From: an uncultured Collinsella sp.
Lineage (GTDB): Bacteria; Actinomycetota; Coriobacteriia; Coriobacteriales; Coriobacteriaceae
Direction of reading: 5' to 3'
Assembly (NCBI GenBank): GCA_958348225.1
Contig: CATVYG010000002.1
Location: 1 to 64,000 of the forward strand
Length of the DNA stretch: 64,000 nucleotides
Under the pieces are notes generated by a model. That model worked only from the letters and a program-made list of their open reading frames with translations. It had not been told where the DNA came from and did not search any database. Each line of letters opens with the position of its first letter. The stretch's first letter is position 1. The position numbers and the translations under genes are program-made. Positions 16,184 through 24,575 of this stretch are shown in pieces.

Positions 16184-18487
16184 TCACGGTCGTTGGCATC
16201 GCACGGTAAAACCGGCTGCAGTCGGCGAGACGGTAATGTCTCCTTGTTCGATGGTGCATGCGAACGCACCGCCCGCATCGCGAACGGCATCGATGCAGGC
16301 ATCGGATGGATGGCCGTAGCGGTTGCCCTCGCCCGCGCTCGCGATAGAGAGCTCGGGCTTAATCGTTTCCAGCAGGTCTGTGTCGACGGAAACTTTTGAG
16401 CCGTGATGCCCCAGCTTGAGCACATCGATATCGCCCACCTCCTGTACAAACTCGCGCTCCTGATCGAGCTCGGCATCACCAGTGAGGAGCATACGCAGGC
16501 TCTTGCCTTCCCGAGCATAGGAGAGCAGCAAGACAAGCGAGTCCTCATTACCCTCGCCATCCACCGTATCAAACGGCCACATCACACGAGCCCGAAATGT
16601 GCCGATATCGATCGTGTCCCCGCGAGCCACCTGCATATACGTTACGCCCGGGCGATTTAGAACCTCAGCAGGCGCATCCTCCAGCGCATCGGCCGCGACC
16701 GCAATGGTTCCAACCGAAAACCGATCGAGCACGTCGGGAAGACCGCCCCAATGGTCTTCATCCCAATGCGTAATGAAGACGGCATCGATATGGTGGACGT
16801 TATTGCGAACCAACGCCGACACCACGCGCTCATCGAGCCCACAGTCCACGAGCGCCACGGTCCCACCTTGGCGGATAAGAATCGCATCGGCCTGGCCAAC
16901 ATCGAGGACCGTCACCGAAGGCGGCGCGTATCGATCCCAATAGACATACGGAACACCCGCTGCAAGCATCAGGCACACCAGCCCCGCTGCCATGCTCCGC
17001 GCGCGGGGGCGTGGCCACCAGACCAAGAGGACCGCCAGCACAAACGGCACCACATATACCAAGGGCGTATCGGGCGGAACGCTTACGGATGCGCCCGGAA
17101 CGGCGGCAAAGAGCTGTTCAAAGAACAGCGCACAGCGGGCGACAATCATGGGCACCACGAGCGCCCCGCGGCTCAACAGCGGCACAAGCGAGCAGGGCGC
17201 AAGCACAACCGACGATGCGAGCAGCACGCTTATCACCGGACCGATCACGGCATTTGCAAGCGGAGCAATCAACGAAAACGTCCCGAAAGCGGGAATAGTT
17301 ACGGGAAGTGTCGCAAGTTGTGAGCACAGCGTGACAGACAAAACGCTGGCGACACCCGATGGCATGCCCAGCTCGCCCAAGGCGTAGGTGGCGTAGGGGC
17401 AAAAACAAAGGATGGCAAAAACACTGGCACACGAAAGCTGAAAACCCATTTCGAACAATACCGTCGGACGCAGCAACACAAAGATTGCAATGGTGACGAA
17501 CAGAGCCGAAAGGCCATGGCGACGACGTCCGGCGCTGTTGGCGACAAGCGTCGCCGCCACCATAGAGCACGCGCGCACGGCCGAGGGCGAAGCGCCAGTA
17601 AAAACGGCATAGGCAGCGAGGCCCAGTACCAACAGCCCCCGCTGAAGCCCACGAGAAAGACGCGTCTTTTGCAGGGCGCTCTCAATCACAAACCCCACGA
17701 TGGCAAGATGGCTGCCCGAGACGGCGATGAGATGTGCGGTGCCCGTTACCGAAAACCAATCGCCCGCCGGCTGGGCGCGCAGCTCGGACGAGCGTCCACA
17801 GACAACGCCGGCAATGAGCGAGCGCGCTGGATCGGTCGCGGGCGCGATAACGGCAAGGAGCTCGTTTCGAAGCCAAGACAACGGGTCTGGAGGGCCCTCG
17901 TCGATCGATACCAACCGGACGACTTTAACCTTTCGAAGCTCGCCCCGAAGCACGCGTGAGCGCCCATACGCATCATTCTCAAAGCGCGAAATTCGACCGA
18001 TAGCACGTACATGCGAACCGGCGCCAAGCTCACGATCACACGACAGCCGTACCTGACCCAAACGCTTTTCGCCCGCATACGCATCACAGGTATAGGAGTA
18101 CGCACCGTCATTGATGGACGGGTCGCCACACACAACAAACTCGAGACTGCTCGCAGCCCGATTATCCAACGCCCTCGAAGCGCGCAGCGCCCCTATCGCC
18201 CAACCCGCGGACACGACCGCTCCCGCCACGAGGCCGAGGGCCGCGGCATACAGCCATCGCCTCCACCGCACAAGGCGCATGCAGGACCGAGCCAATACGA
18301 TGCACCCTGCTGCCGCAACGGGAATGGCCATAAGCAATGTGACGGGCGCCGCCCGCTCTCCCAGCAGCGCATCGGCCGCCATGTTAAGCACTAACCCACA
18401 GCTCGCACACAAGCCGGCACAAAGGGCTATCGTCCACGGCATCAATGGGCGCGGTGGCATCACATGCTCGCGCTCGGTCGCACTCAT
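16184..18487 (-). CDS. comEC: ComEC/Rec2 DNA uptake channel
   Basis: ComEC forms the inner-membrane channel for single-stranded DNA during transformation. The 767-residue protein has an N-terminal membrane-anchored OB-like region, a central competence domain with many hydrophobic helices (about 230-500), and a C-terminal metallo-beta-lactamase-like domain with THWDEDHWGG and LGHHGSK, the nuclease-like site. The full domain set is intact. The start codon overlaps the comEA stop as ATGA, indicating coupled translation. Confidence 0.95.
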   Translation of the reverse strand: MSATEREHVMPPRPLMPWTIALCAGLCASCGLVLNMAADALLGERAAPVTLLMAIPVAAAGCIVLARSCMRLVRWRRWLYAAALGLVAGAVVSAGWAIGALRASRALDNRAASSLEFVVCGDPSINDGAYSYTCDAYAGEKRLGQVRLSCDRELGAGSHVRAIGRISRFENDAYGRSRVLRGELRKVKVVRLVSIDEGPPDPLSWLRNELLAVIAPATDPARSLIAGVVCGRSSELRAQPAGDWFSVTGTAHLIAVSGSHLAIVGFVIESALQKTRLSRGLQRGLLVLGLAAYAVFTGASPSAVRACSMVAATLVANSAGRRRHGLSALFVTIAIFVLLRPTVLFEMGFQLSCASVFAILCFCPYATYALGELGMPSGVASVLSVTLCSQLATLPVTIPAFGTFSLIAPLANAVIGPVISVLLASSVVLAPCSLVPLLSRGALVVPMIVARCALFFEQLFAAVPGASVSVPPDTPLVYVVPFVLAVLLVWWPRPRARSMAAGLVCLMLAAGVPYVYWDRYAPPSVTVLDVGQADAILIRQGGTVALVDCGLDERVVSALVRNNVHHIDAVFITHWDEDHWGGLPDVLDRFSVGTIAVAADALEDAPAEVLNRPGVTYMQVARGDTIDIGTFRARVMWPFDTVDGEGNEDSLVLLLSYAREGKSLRMLLTGDAELDQEREFVQEVGDIDVLKLGHHGSKVSVDTDLLETIKPELSIASAGEGNRYGHPSDACIDAVRDAGGAFACTIEQGDITVSPTAAGFTVRCQRP

Positions 18488-19194
18488 ACGCAGATGCAAT
18501 CTTTAATTTTGGCGAGTTTCTTCTCACCGATCCCCGATACGCGCATAAGGTCATCGACCGAGGCAAAGGCCCCGTTTTGCGTCCGTTCGTCGATAATTGA
18601 CTGGGCCATAGAAGGCCCGATGCCCGAAAGCGTCTGCAGCTCCGCCGCACTTGCCGTATTGATATTCACAAGTCCCGACGAAGACCCTGTACCAGGGGTC
18701 GTGGAAGCACTGCTTTCGGCGGCGCCGACGGCCGCAGCCGTTTGTTGCTCCCCTACCGTCGGCACATAGATCTTTTGACCATCGGTGATCTTGGACGCAC
18801 GGTTAAGAACCGTCACATCCGCCTCGGCCGTAAGCCCTCCGGCGGCATCAATCGCCTGGGACACCCGTGCTCCATCTTTAAGCCGGTACACGCCAGGCTT
18901 CACAACGGCGCCATCAACATCGACGTACACCTCGGCAGCAGAGGAGCTCTTGGCAGACGGCTCATCGGCATCGTCAGGAGAGGCATCCCCGGCCCCGCGC
19001 ACATCCGAGGCGCTCGCCTCATCACTACGCTCAAACGATACGTCGCTGGAGTGACCACCAAAACCTGCCATCGCCAAGCCGCTCGCGGCGGCAATGACAA
19101 CCAGGATCGCCACGACCATCGCCTTATGGCCGAGCAGCTTTTCTGCCCAGCGGTCCATCCGTTTAACCCGTTCGTGTTGCTCGCGCTGCGCCAT
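18484..19194 (-). CDS. comEA: Competence DNA receptor ComEA
   Basis: A 236-residue membrane protein. It has a short basic cytoplasmic head, one membrane segment (about 24-45), an acidic linker, an SLBB-type domain (VYVDVDGAVVKPGVYRL), and a C-terminal double helix-hairpin-helix DNA-binding domain (VNINTASAAELQTLSGIGPS, VSGIGEKKL). ComEA binds incoming double-stranded DNA and passes it to ComEC. The ATG at 19194 has GGGAGGTG upstream. It is the first gene of comEA-comEC-holA. Confidence 0.95.
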   Translation of the reverse strand: MAQREQHERVKRMDRWAEKLLGHKAMVVAILVVIAAASGLAMAGFGGHSSDVSFERSDEASASDVRGAGDASPDDADEPSAKSSSAAEVYVDVDGAVVKPGVYRLKDGARVSQAIDAAGGLTAEADVTVLNRASKITDGQKIYVPTVGEQQTAAAVGAAESSASTTPGTGSSSGLVNINTASAAELQTLSGIGPSMAQSIIDERTQNGAFASVDDLMRVSGIGEKKLAKIKDCICV

Positions 19195-19364
19195 AGCAAA
19201 CACCTCCCAACACCATCGTGTCAGGAAACGAACGCCGCAGCCTCCGCACGCCCACACCGGTTTTCGCGGTCAAACCAAAAGCTGACCAAAACCTTGCGGA
19301 AAAGTGTCCATTTATTCAGGCACACGTCGACAAATGAACCGTTTATCGCCTAATGCCCAGATAG

Positions 19365-19398
19365 AAAAAGACCGACGATGCAAAATCACCGCCGGTCT
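19365..19398 (-). terminator. thiI operon terminator
   Basis: On the minus strand AGACCGGCGGT (19398-19388) pairs, with two G-U pairs, to ATCGTCGGTCT (19379-19369) and is followed by TTTTTC. It lies 10 nt after the thiI stop. Confidence 0.8.
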
Positions 19399-19408
19399 AT
19401 ACACAACA

Positions 19409-20653
19409 TTATTCGTGATCTTGGTAAATCTCACGTGGAGCGAGCTCGGAATGTTTGCGTTTTAAGGTCTTAGGGGCCTTATACGTGTTGCTCTCAAAGT
19501 CGATGTACTCAGTCTGTTTGAGCAAACGCTCAATCATCTCCTCGTGGTCGAACAGCTCCCAGGCCTCATGCACGGCATCGAGTTTAGCGTGCGTCTCGGG
19601 ACGACGCGGCATAAACAGCGTGCAACAGTCGGGAGCGGCCTCAGTCGAGATATCGAACGTACCAATCTCCTCGGCGCGCGCGATAATCTCCTGCTTGTCC
19701 GAACCGATGAGCGGACGGAACACGGGGATCTTCACGGCCTCGTTAACGGCCATGATATTCTCAAGCGTTTGGGAGGCAACCTGTCCAAGCGATTCGCCCG
19801 TCACGATGGCCTTGGCGCCCTCGATGTGTGCAATGCGCTCAGCAACCGAATACATAATGCGGCGATACATGATCACGCGCAGGTTGCTGGGACAGGTGAC
19901 CGAAATCTCACGCTGGCAGTCGCCAAACGGCACCACGTACAGGCGGCCGATCTGGACACCCGGCTCAAGCGCACGAATGATGTCCTGCACCAAATACTCG
20001 CTCGTGTCGGGCGTCTGCGGACGACCTGAGAAATGTACCGGCACGCACACCGCGCCGCGACGCGCGAGCATCCAGGTTGCCACCGGAGAATCAATACCCG
20101 ACGACAGCAGCGTCACGACCTTGCCGGCAGAACCCACCGGCAGACCGCCCACGCCGCGCTCGGAGCGCGCGTACACATAAACGCTACCCTGGACCACCAG
20201 TACGTGCACCATCGCATCGGGGTCGTGCATTTGAACCTTTTTATCGGGGAAGGCCTCGCACAGCACCTCGCCCACCTGACGATTGATGTCAATCGAGGTG
20301 AGCTCATAATCGGTATTGGAGCGCTTGGCGTGCACCTTAAACGAATCGAAGGAACCAAACTCGCGCAGCGCCTTCACGGCGGCGGCACAGTACTCCTGAG
20401 GGTCGCGATTGGTGTGATACGCCAAAGACACACGAGCAACGCCGGGAACGGTGCGAATGACACGCGCCGCCTCGTCGGCCTGATGCTCGTTAAAGGTCAC
20501 GAGGATATAACCGGAAATTCGAGACACGGCATTCACGGAAAAGGCGGCCAAGGCCGCCTTGATGTTATCCATGAGGATATGCTCAAAATGTGCGCGGTTC
20601 TTACCCTTCAGTCCAACCTCGTGATAGTGGACCAGGCAGACGCGAGCCGCCAT
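19409..20653 (-). CDS. thiI: tRNA 4-thiouridine synthase ThiI
   Basis: ThiI adenylates U8 of tRNA and transfers sulfur; in some bacteria it also serves thiazole synthesis. A ferredoxin-like/THUMP N-terminal half precedes the PP-loop SSGIDSP at residues 184-190. A CC pair lies late in the protein (APDCCTLFMP). At 414 residues it has no C-terminal rhodanese domain, like the Bacillus type, so sulfur must come from a partner desulfurase not in this window. It abuts the rpoZ stop. Confidence 0.93.
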   Translation of the reverse strand: MAARVCLVHYHEVGLKGKNRAHFEHILMDNIKAALAAFSVNAVSRISGYILVTFNEHQADEAARVIRTVPGVARVSLAYHTNRDPQEYCAAAVKALREFGSFDSFKVHAKRSNTDYELTSIDINRQVGEVLCEAFPDKKVQMHDPDAMVHVLVVQGSVYVYARSERGVGGLPVGSAGKVVTLLSSGIDSPVATWMLARRGAVCVPVHFSGRPQTPDTSEYLVQDIIRALEPGVQIGRLYVVPFGDCQREISVTCPSNLRVIMYRRIMYSVAERIAHIEGAKAIVTGESLGQVASQTLENIMAVNEAVKIPVFRPLIGSDKQEIIARAEEIGTFDISTEAAPDCCTLFMPRRPETHAKLDAVHEAWELFDHEEMIERLLKQTEYIDFESNTYKAPKTLKRKHSELAPREIYQDHE

Positions 20654-20935
20654 TTAGGCTTCAGCAACCTTGTGGCCGAGCGCCTTCTCGTAACGGGCCT
20701 CGTCGTAAGAGATGTCGCCGTCGACAATCTCGTCCATAGCCATCGAGATGGTATCGGCACCGGAAAGCCCGATGGTGATGTCATCGACATCCTGGACGGC
20801 AAGCACGCGGTTGTGCTGGCCACGCAGCATGCTATTGATGTCGCAGGCGCGCTTGGAGGCAAGCGAAGCAAGCAGGAAGCGGTTGTGATCGGTCTTCTCC
20901 AGAAGATCGTCAATGCAAGGCTTTACAACGGACAC
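20654..20935 (-). CDS. rpoZ: RNA polymerase omega subunit
   Basis: A 93-residue protein with the omega core NRFLLASLASKRACDINSM, which clamps the beta' C-terminus and helps polymerase assembly. An acidic C-terminal segment, EIVDGDISYDEARYE, matches the family. It starts with GTG, with GAGG close upstream. It is 5 bp after gmk and directly abuts thiI, in the conserved mihF-gmk-rpoZ order of actinobacteria. Confidence 0.92.
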   Translation of the reverse strand: MSVVKPCIDDLLEKTDHNRFLLASLASKRACDINSMLRGQHNRVLAVQDVDDITIGLSGADTISMAMDEIVDGDISYDEARYEKALGHKVAEA

Positions 20936-20940
20936 GGACC

Positions 20941-21510
20941 TCAGATCCTTTCATGCATATCGAGAACGCGAACGAGCTCATCGGTCGCGCGGTCGAGATC
21001 GTCATTTACCACGACGTCGTCGTAGCGGTCGGCAAGGGCAAGCTCATCGGCGGCGTTTGCCATACGCAGCTCGATTGTCTCGGGCGTCTCGGTACCGCGA
21101 CCGACTAGACGCTCGCGGAGCACCTCAAGCGAAGGCGGCTTGATAAAGATCAGCACGGCCTCGGGGAAACGCTCCTTCACCTGCAGGGCGCCCTGGACAT
21201 CGATCTCCAAAATCAGAGACGCGCCCGAGGCGAGCTTGGATGTGACCTCGCTCACCAACGTGCCGTAGCAGTTACCGTGGACCTCGGCCCACTCAACAAA
21301 CTCACCGTTTGTCACGCGGCGGTCGAACTCCTCGCGCGTCAGAAAAAAGTAGTTGACGCCGTCGACCTCACCTTTGCGTGGTGCTCGCGTGGTAGCCGAA
21401 ACCGTCAGGCCCAGGTTAGAGCGGCGCTCGCGCACACGAGTGACGAGCGTACCCTTGCCTGCGCCTGACGGTCCAGAAATCACAAAGAGCTTGGAATCCT
21501 GAGCGCTCAC
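20941..21510 (-). CDS. gmk: Guanylate kinase
   Basis: Phosphorylates GMP to GDP. The 189-residue protein has the P-loop GPSGAGKGT near the N-terminus and the GMP-binding TTRAPRKGEVDGVNYFF. The start is GTG at 21510, immediately after the mihF stop (TAAGTG), which suggests coupled translation. Confidence 0.97.
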   Translation of the reverse strand: MSAQDSKLFVISGPSGAGKGTLVTRVRERRSNLGLTVSATTRAPRKGEVDGVNYFFLTREEFDRRVTNGEFVEWAEVHGNCYGTLVSEVTSKLASGASLILEIDVQGALQVKERFPEAVLIFIKPPSLEVLRERLVGRGTETPETIELRMANAADELALADRYDDVVVNDDLDRATDELVRVLDMHERI

Positions 21511-21819
21511 TTATTTGGTCAGCTGCTCGAGGAGCTGCTCGCGCTGACGGACGCCGAGGCCCTGGACGCGACGGGTAGCGGAGATACCGAGCTCCTCCAT
21601 GATCTTGGCGGCCTTGGCCTTGCCATAACCGGGGAGAGACTCGATGAGGGTGGAAACCTTCATGCGGGAAGCAATGGGGTCATCGGAGTTGAGCACGGAC
21701 TCGAGGGACTTCTCGCCCTTCTTGATCTGCTCGCGAAGCTCAGCGCGGGCGTGACGTGCGGCAGCAGCCTTCTCAAGAGCCTGCTTACGCTGCTCATCGG
21801 TAAGCTGAGGGAGTGCCAT
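21511..21819 (-). CDS. mihF: Actinobacterial integration host factor (mIHF)
   Basis: The 102-residue product carries the actinobacterial IHF signature: VSTLIESLPGYGKAKAAKIMEELGISATRRVQGLG is a helix-two-turn-helix DNA-binding core. It is unrelated to the alpha/beta IHF of proteobacteria. In mycobacteria and Streptomyces it bends DNA and organises the nucleoid. The ATG at 21819 follows GGAGG. Next to gmk and rpoZ, it is one of the best taxonomic markers in the window for Actinobacteria. Confidence 0.96.
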   Translation of the reverse strand: MALPQLTDEQRKQALEKAAAARHARAELREQIKKGEKSLESVLNSDDPIASRMKVSTLIESLPGYGKAKAAKIMEELGISATRRVQGLGVRQREQLLEQLTK

Positions 21820-21856
21820 TCGTACCTCCAAATAGTTGGGTTATATCTGATTCAAT

Positions 21857-21892
21857 AATTGGCATTTTAGCACGTAGAACGTACAAAATGCC
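21857..21892 (-). promoter_or_regulatory. mihF promoter overlapped by an inverted repeat
   Basis: An extended -10 TGCTAAAAT (21872-21864) lies inside a perfect inverted repeat with arms GGCATTTT (21861-21868) and AAAATGCC (21885-21892) and 16 bp between them. The predicted start near 21857 gives a leader of about 38 nt with GGAGG. The repeat could be an operator or a bent-DNA site for mIHF itself (inference). Confidence 0.5.
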
Positions 21893-21955
21893 CAATCGCG
21901 GCTCCATAGGTTAGACGATACCCGCAAAAAGTGCAATATACTGCGCCCAAAGTTA

Positions 21956-22013
21956 AGCCCCTGACCTGCGATTCCACACAAAGGATGGGAAAGTTTACGC
22001 AGGCACAGGGGCT
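21956..22013 (-). terminator. Hairpin after pyrF (probable terminator)
   Basis: AGCCCCTG plus CCTGCG pair with their complements (22013-21998 with 21970-21956) around a 27-nt loop. On the minus strand TTAACTTT follows, and on the plus strand ATTTTG follows. The stem is long but the T-tract is poor in both directions. Confidence 0.5.
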
Positions 22014-22058
22014 ATTTTGTGCTAATGAGACCCAAAAGTGGTGACTTAGGGGAATCTT

Positions 22059-22775
22059 TTAGGCGACGTTTTCGACCAGCTCGGCGACGATGGCGTCAAA
22101 GGCGGCAACCGGATCGTCGGCGCCGGTGATGGGACGGCCCACCACAATGTGGCTTGCGCCACGCTCGATAGCCTGGGAAGGCGTCGCCACGCGGGACTGG
22201 TCACCAAGGGCGGCACCCACCGGACGCACACCCGGAGTCACGATCAGGGCATCAGGGCCCAGCAGCTCACGCATGTCGTGAGCCTCCATCGGCGAGCACA
22301 CGATGCCATCGATGCCGTTGGCCTGAGCGAGCTTTGCCAGGCGGGCGGCCTCCTCGGCCACGGGCGACTCGACGCCGATCTCGCTCAAGGCATCCTGATT
22401 CATGCTCGTGAGCACGGTGATGGCGACGAGCTTGGCGCGGTCCTCGCGCGCCTCCTCGGCACCCTCGCGGCAGGCAGCGAGCATGGCGCCCGAACCCAAG
22501 CCGTGAACCGAGAGCAGGTCGGCACCGGCAAGCGAGGCCGAACGGGCGGCACCGCGAACCTGATGCGGAATATCATGGAACTTAAGGTCAAGGAAGACCT
22601 TAAAGCCCAGGTCCTTAAAGGTCTTGACGATCTCGGGGCCCTCAGCGTAATAGAGCGTCATACCAACCTTAAGCCAGGCGGCATGGCCCGAAAGCTCGTG
22701 GGCGAGCTCGAGCGCACGCTCACGATCGCAGTCGAGGGCGACGATTACGCGGTCGCGGGCATCGGTCTCTAGCAT
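22059..22775 (-). CDS. pyrF: Orotidine 5'-phosphate decarboxylase
   Basis: Last step of UMP synthesis (OMP to UMP). The 238-residue TIM-barrel shows VIVALD at the start and the catalytic DLKFHDIPHQV. The C-terminal VTPGVRP and VVGRPITGADDP bind phosphate. Its start overlaps the pyrD end by 7 bp. It is the last gene of the pyr operon. Confidence 0.97.
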   Translation of the reverse strand: MLETDARDRVIVALDCDRERALELAHELSGHAAWLKVGMTLYYAEGPEIVKTFKDLGFKVFLDLKFHDIPHQVRGAARSASLAGADLLSVHGLGSGAMLAACREGAEEAREDRAKLVAITVLTSMNQDALSEIGVESPVAEEAARLAKLAQANGIDGIVCSPMEAHDMRELLGPDALIVTPGVRPVGAALGDQSRVATPSQAIERGASHIVVGRPITGADDPVAAFDAIVAELVENVA

Positions 22776-23677
22776 TCGAAAGCACCTACCAGCTCGTTGA
22801 TGTCCTTTACGCCCTGGGACTCGGCCCAGGCCTCGAGCTCATGCGCGATCTTGAGCGAAGCGCACGGATCGACGAAGTTGGCCATGCCGACCGACACGCA
22901 GGTGGCGCCGGCCAGGATAAACTCAGCCGCATCCTCGCCGGTCATGACACCGCCGACACCGTTGATGGGGATATCGACGGCCTGGGCAACCTCCCAGACC
23001 ATGCGCACGGCGATGTGGTGGCACAGCGGGCCCGAAAGGCCGCCCTTGGGCTTGGCCACGCGGGACTTGCGGGTATGGACGTCGATGGCCATGCCCTGGA
23101 TGGAGTTGATGACTGAAAGGCCGTCGGCGCCGGCAGCCTCGAGGGCCTTGGCGATCTCGGCGACGTTGACCGGAGCCATCTTCACGAACAGCGGCTTATC
23201 GGTCACCTTGCGGCAGGCAGCCATAACGGAAGAGGCGCCCTCGGGCGTGGAGCCCATGGCGGCACCGCCGGCGGCGATATTAGGGCAGCTCACGTTGATC
23301 TCGTAGCCGGCAGCCCAGGGGCACAGCTCGACATACATCTCGAGTGCGCGGACAAACTCGTCAACGGAGTGGCCGGCAACCTGACAGATGACCTGGCAGC
23401 CGTCCTTGGACAGCTGTTCGAGCCACGGACCGGACTCGCGGGCAAAGGCGGCCACGCCGGGGTTCTGAAGGCCCACGGAGTTGATCATACCGCCGGGAAT
23501 CTCGGCCATGCGGGGCGCGGGATTGCCGGGCCAGGGCTCGGCTGCGCAACCCTTGGTGGTGATGGCACCCAGCTGGGAGACATCAAAGAAGTTCTGGAAC
23601 TGCCAGCCGTAGCCAAAGGTACCGGCTGCGGTGTTGATGGGGTTTTGCATCTTGACGCCGCCGAAATCGACGGCCAT
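22769..23677 (-). CDS. pyrD: Dihydroorotate dehydrogenase B, catalytic subunit
   Basis: Oxidises dihydroorotate to orotate, in class 1B passing electrons via PyrK to NAD+. The 302-residue FMN barrel includes NTAAGTFGYG, the catalytic cysteine in NVSCPN, and NGVGGVMTGEDAAEFILAGA for FMN phosphate. The reading frame stays open far upstream over pyrK, but only the ATG at 23677 fits the family start, 14 bp after the pyrK stop. The ribosome site is weak (GTGGG). Confidence 0.96.
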   Translation of the reverse strand: MAVDFGGVKMQNPINTAAGTFGYGWQFQNFFDVSQLGAITTKGCAAEPWPGNPAPRMAEIPGGMINSVGLQNPGVAAFARESGPWLEQLSKDGCQVICQVAGHSVDEFVRALEMYVELCPWAAGYEINVSCPNIAAGGAAMGSTPEGASSVMAACRKVTDKPLFVKMAPVNVAEIAKALEAAGADGLSVINSIQGMAIDVHTRKSRVAKPKGGLSGPLCHHIAVRMVWEVAQAVDIPINGVGGVMTGEDAAEFILAGATCVSVGMANFVDPCASLKIAHELEAWAESQGVKDINELVGAFEC

Positions 23678-23691
23678 GTTCACGGTACCCA

Positions 23692-24483
23692 CTAGAAGAC
23701 CACCACCTTGGAAGCATCGAACACGGGGCCGCACATGCAGGCGCCCTTCATACCGTCGACCGTCTCGACATTGCAGGTGTTGCAGGCGCCAAAGCCGCAG
23801 CTCATCATGCGCTCGAGCGACACCTCGCAGTACGCACCGGCCTCGGCGGCAGCGGCGGCGACTTTCTTCATCATGACAGCGGGGCCGCAGCTGGCGACGT
23901 AGTCGTAGCCGCCCTCGCCGAGCAGCTCGGCGGCAGGATCGGTGCAAAAACCGTGCGTGCCGAGCGAGCCGTCGTCGGTGCAAACGTTGACCGTGGCGCC
24001 CAGCGCGCGGAACTCATCGACACCCACGGCCTTGGAAGCGGTGCCAAAGCCCAGGCACACGTCAACATCCACGCCCTGCTCGGCAAGCATACCGGCAAGA
24101 CACAGCACAGGCGGAACGCCGATGCCACCGGCGACGAGCAGGGCCTTCCTGGTGCCCTCGGGTACCATCCAGCCACGGCCACCGGGGCCCAGCAGGTTAG
24201 AGGTGGAGTCAGGGCCCATCTGGGACAAACGACGGGTATCGTCGCCCACGACGGCGTACCACAGCTCGACGGTGCCGGCCTCGGCGTCGGCGCGGTAGTA
24301 GCTCAGGGGCACGCGAAGCAGCGAGGACGCATCGCCGGGTACGGCGATGTTCACAAACTGACCGGGCTTGAGCGCACTTGCAAGCTTGGGGGCCGAGATG
24401 ACGAGCGAGAAGATGCCGTCGGCGATCTCCTGGTTCGAGACGACCTCGAAGTCGTGCATGCGTGCAGTGGAAGGTGTGGGCAT
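23692..24483 (-). CDS. pyrK: Dihydroorotate dehydrogenase electron transfer subunit
   Basis: PyrK carries FAD and a 2Fe-2S cluster and links PyrD to NAD+. The 263-residue protein shows a ferredoxin-reductase fold with RVPLSYY (FAD), GGIGVPP (NAD) and a C-terminal cysteine cluster CGFGACNTCNVE...CMCGP. Its presence proves the class 1B type, usual in fermentative anaerobes. It lies downstream of pyrC beyond a hairpin. Confidence 0.96.
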   Translation of the reverse strand: MPTPSTARMHDFEVVSNQEIADGIFSLVISAPKLASALKPGQFVNIAVPGDASSLLRVPLSYYRADAEAGTVELWYAVVGDDTRRLSQMGPDSTSNLLGPGGRGWMVPEGTRKALLVAGGIGVPPVLCLAGMLAEQGVDVDVCLGFGTASKAVGVDEFRALGATVNVCTDDGSLGTHGFCTDPAAELLGEGGYDYVASCGPAVMMKKVAAAAAEAGAYCEVSLERMMSCGFGACNTCNVETVDGMKGACMCGPVFDASKVVVF

Positions 24484-24524
24484 AGACGCTCCAATCCCCC
24501 ATGCGGTTGCATGGTCAAAACGAA

Positions 24525-24555
24525 CAGAAAGCGCGGCACCGCAAGGGCGCCGCGC
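24525..24555 (-). terminator. Hairpin between pyrC and pyrK (partial terminator?)
   Basis: GCGCGGC (24555-24549) pairs with GCCGCGC (24537-24531), extended by two more pairs after a mismatch. On the minus strand TTTCTG and then GTTCGTTTTG follow. It is inside the pyr operon, so it may reduce rather than stop transcription, or protect the upstream mRNA. Confidence 0.45.
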
Positions 24556-24575
24556 ACAAAAGCGATAAGGCTATG

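Noticed and set aside
23678..23983. Upstream part of the open frame of pyrD
   Set aside because: The first ~100 codons lie over pyrK and translate to an Arg/Cys-rich sequence. The enzyme starts at ATG 23677.
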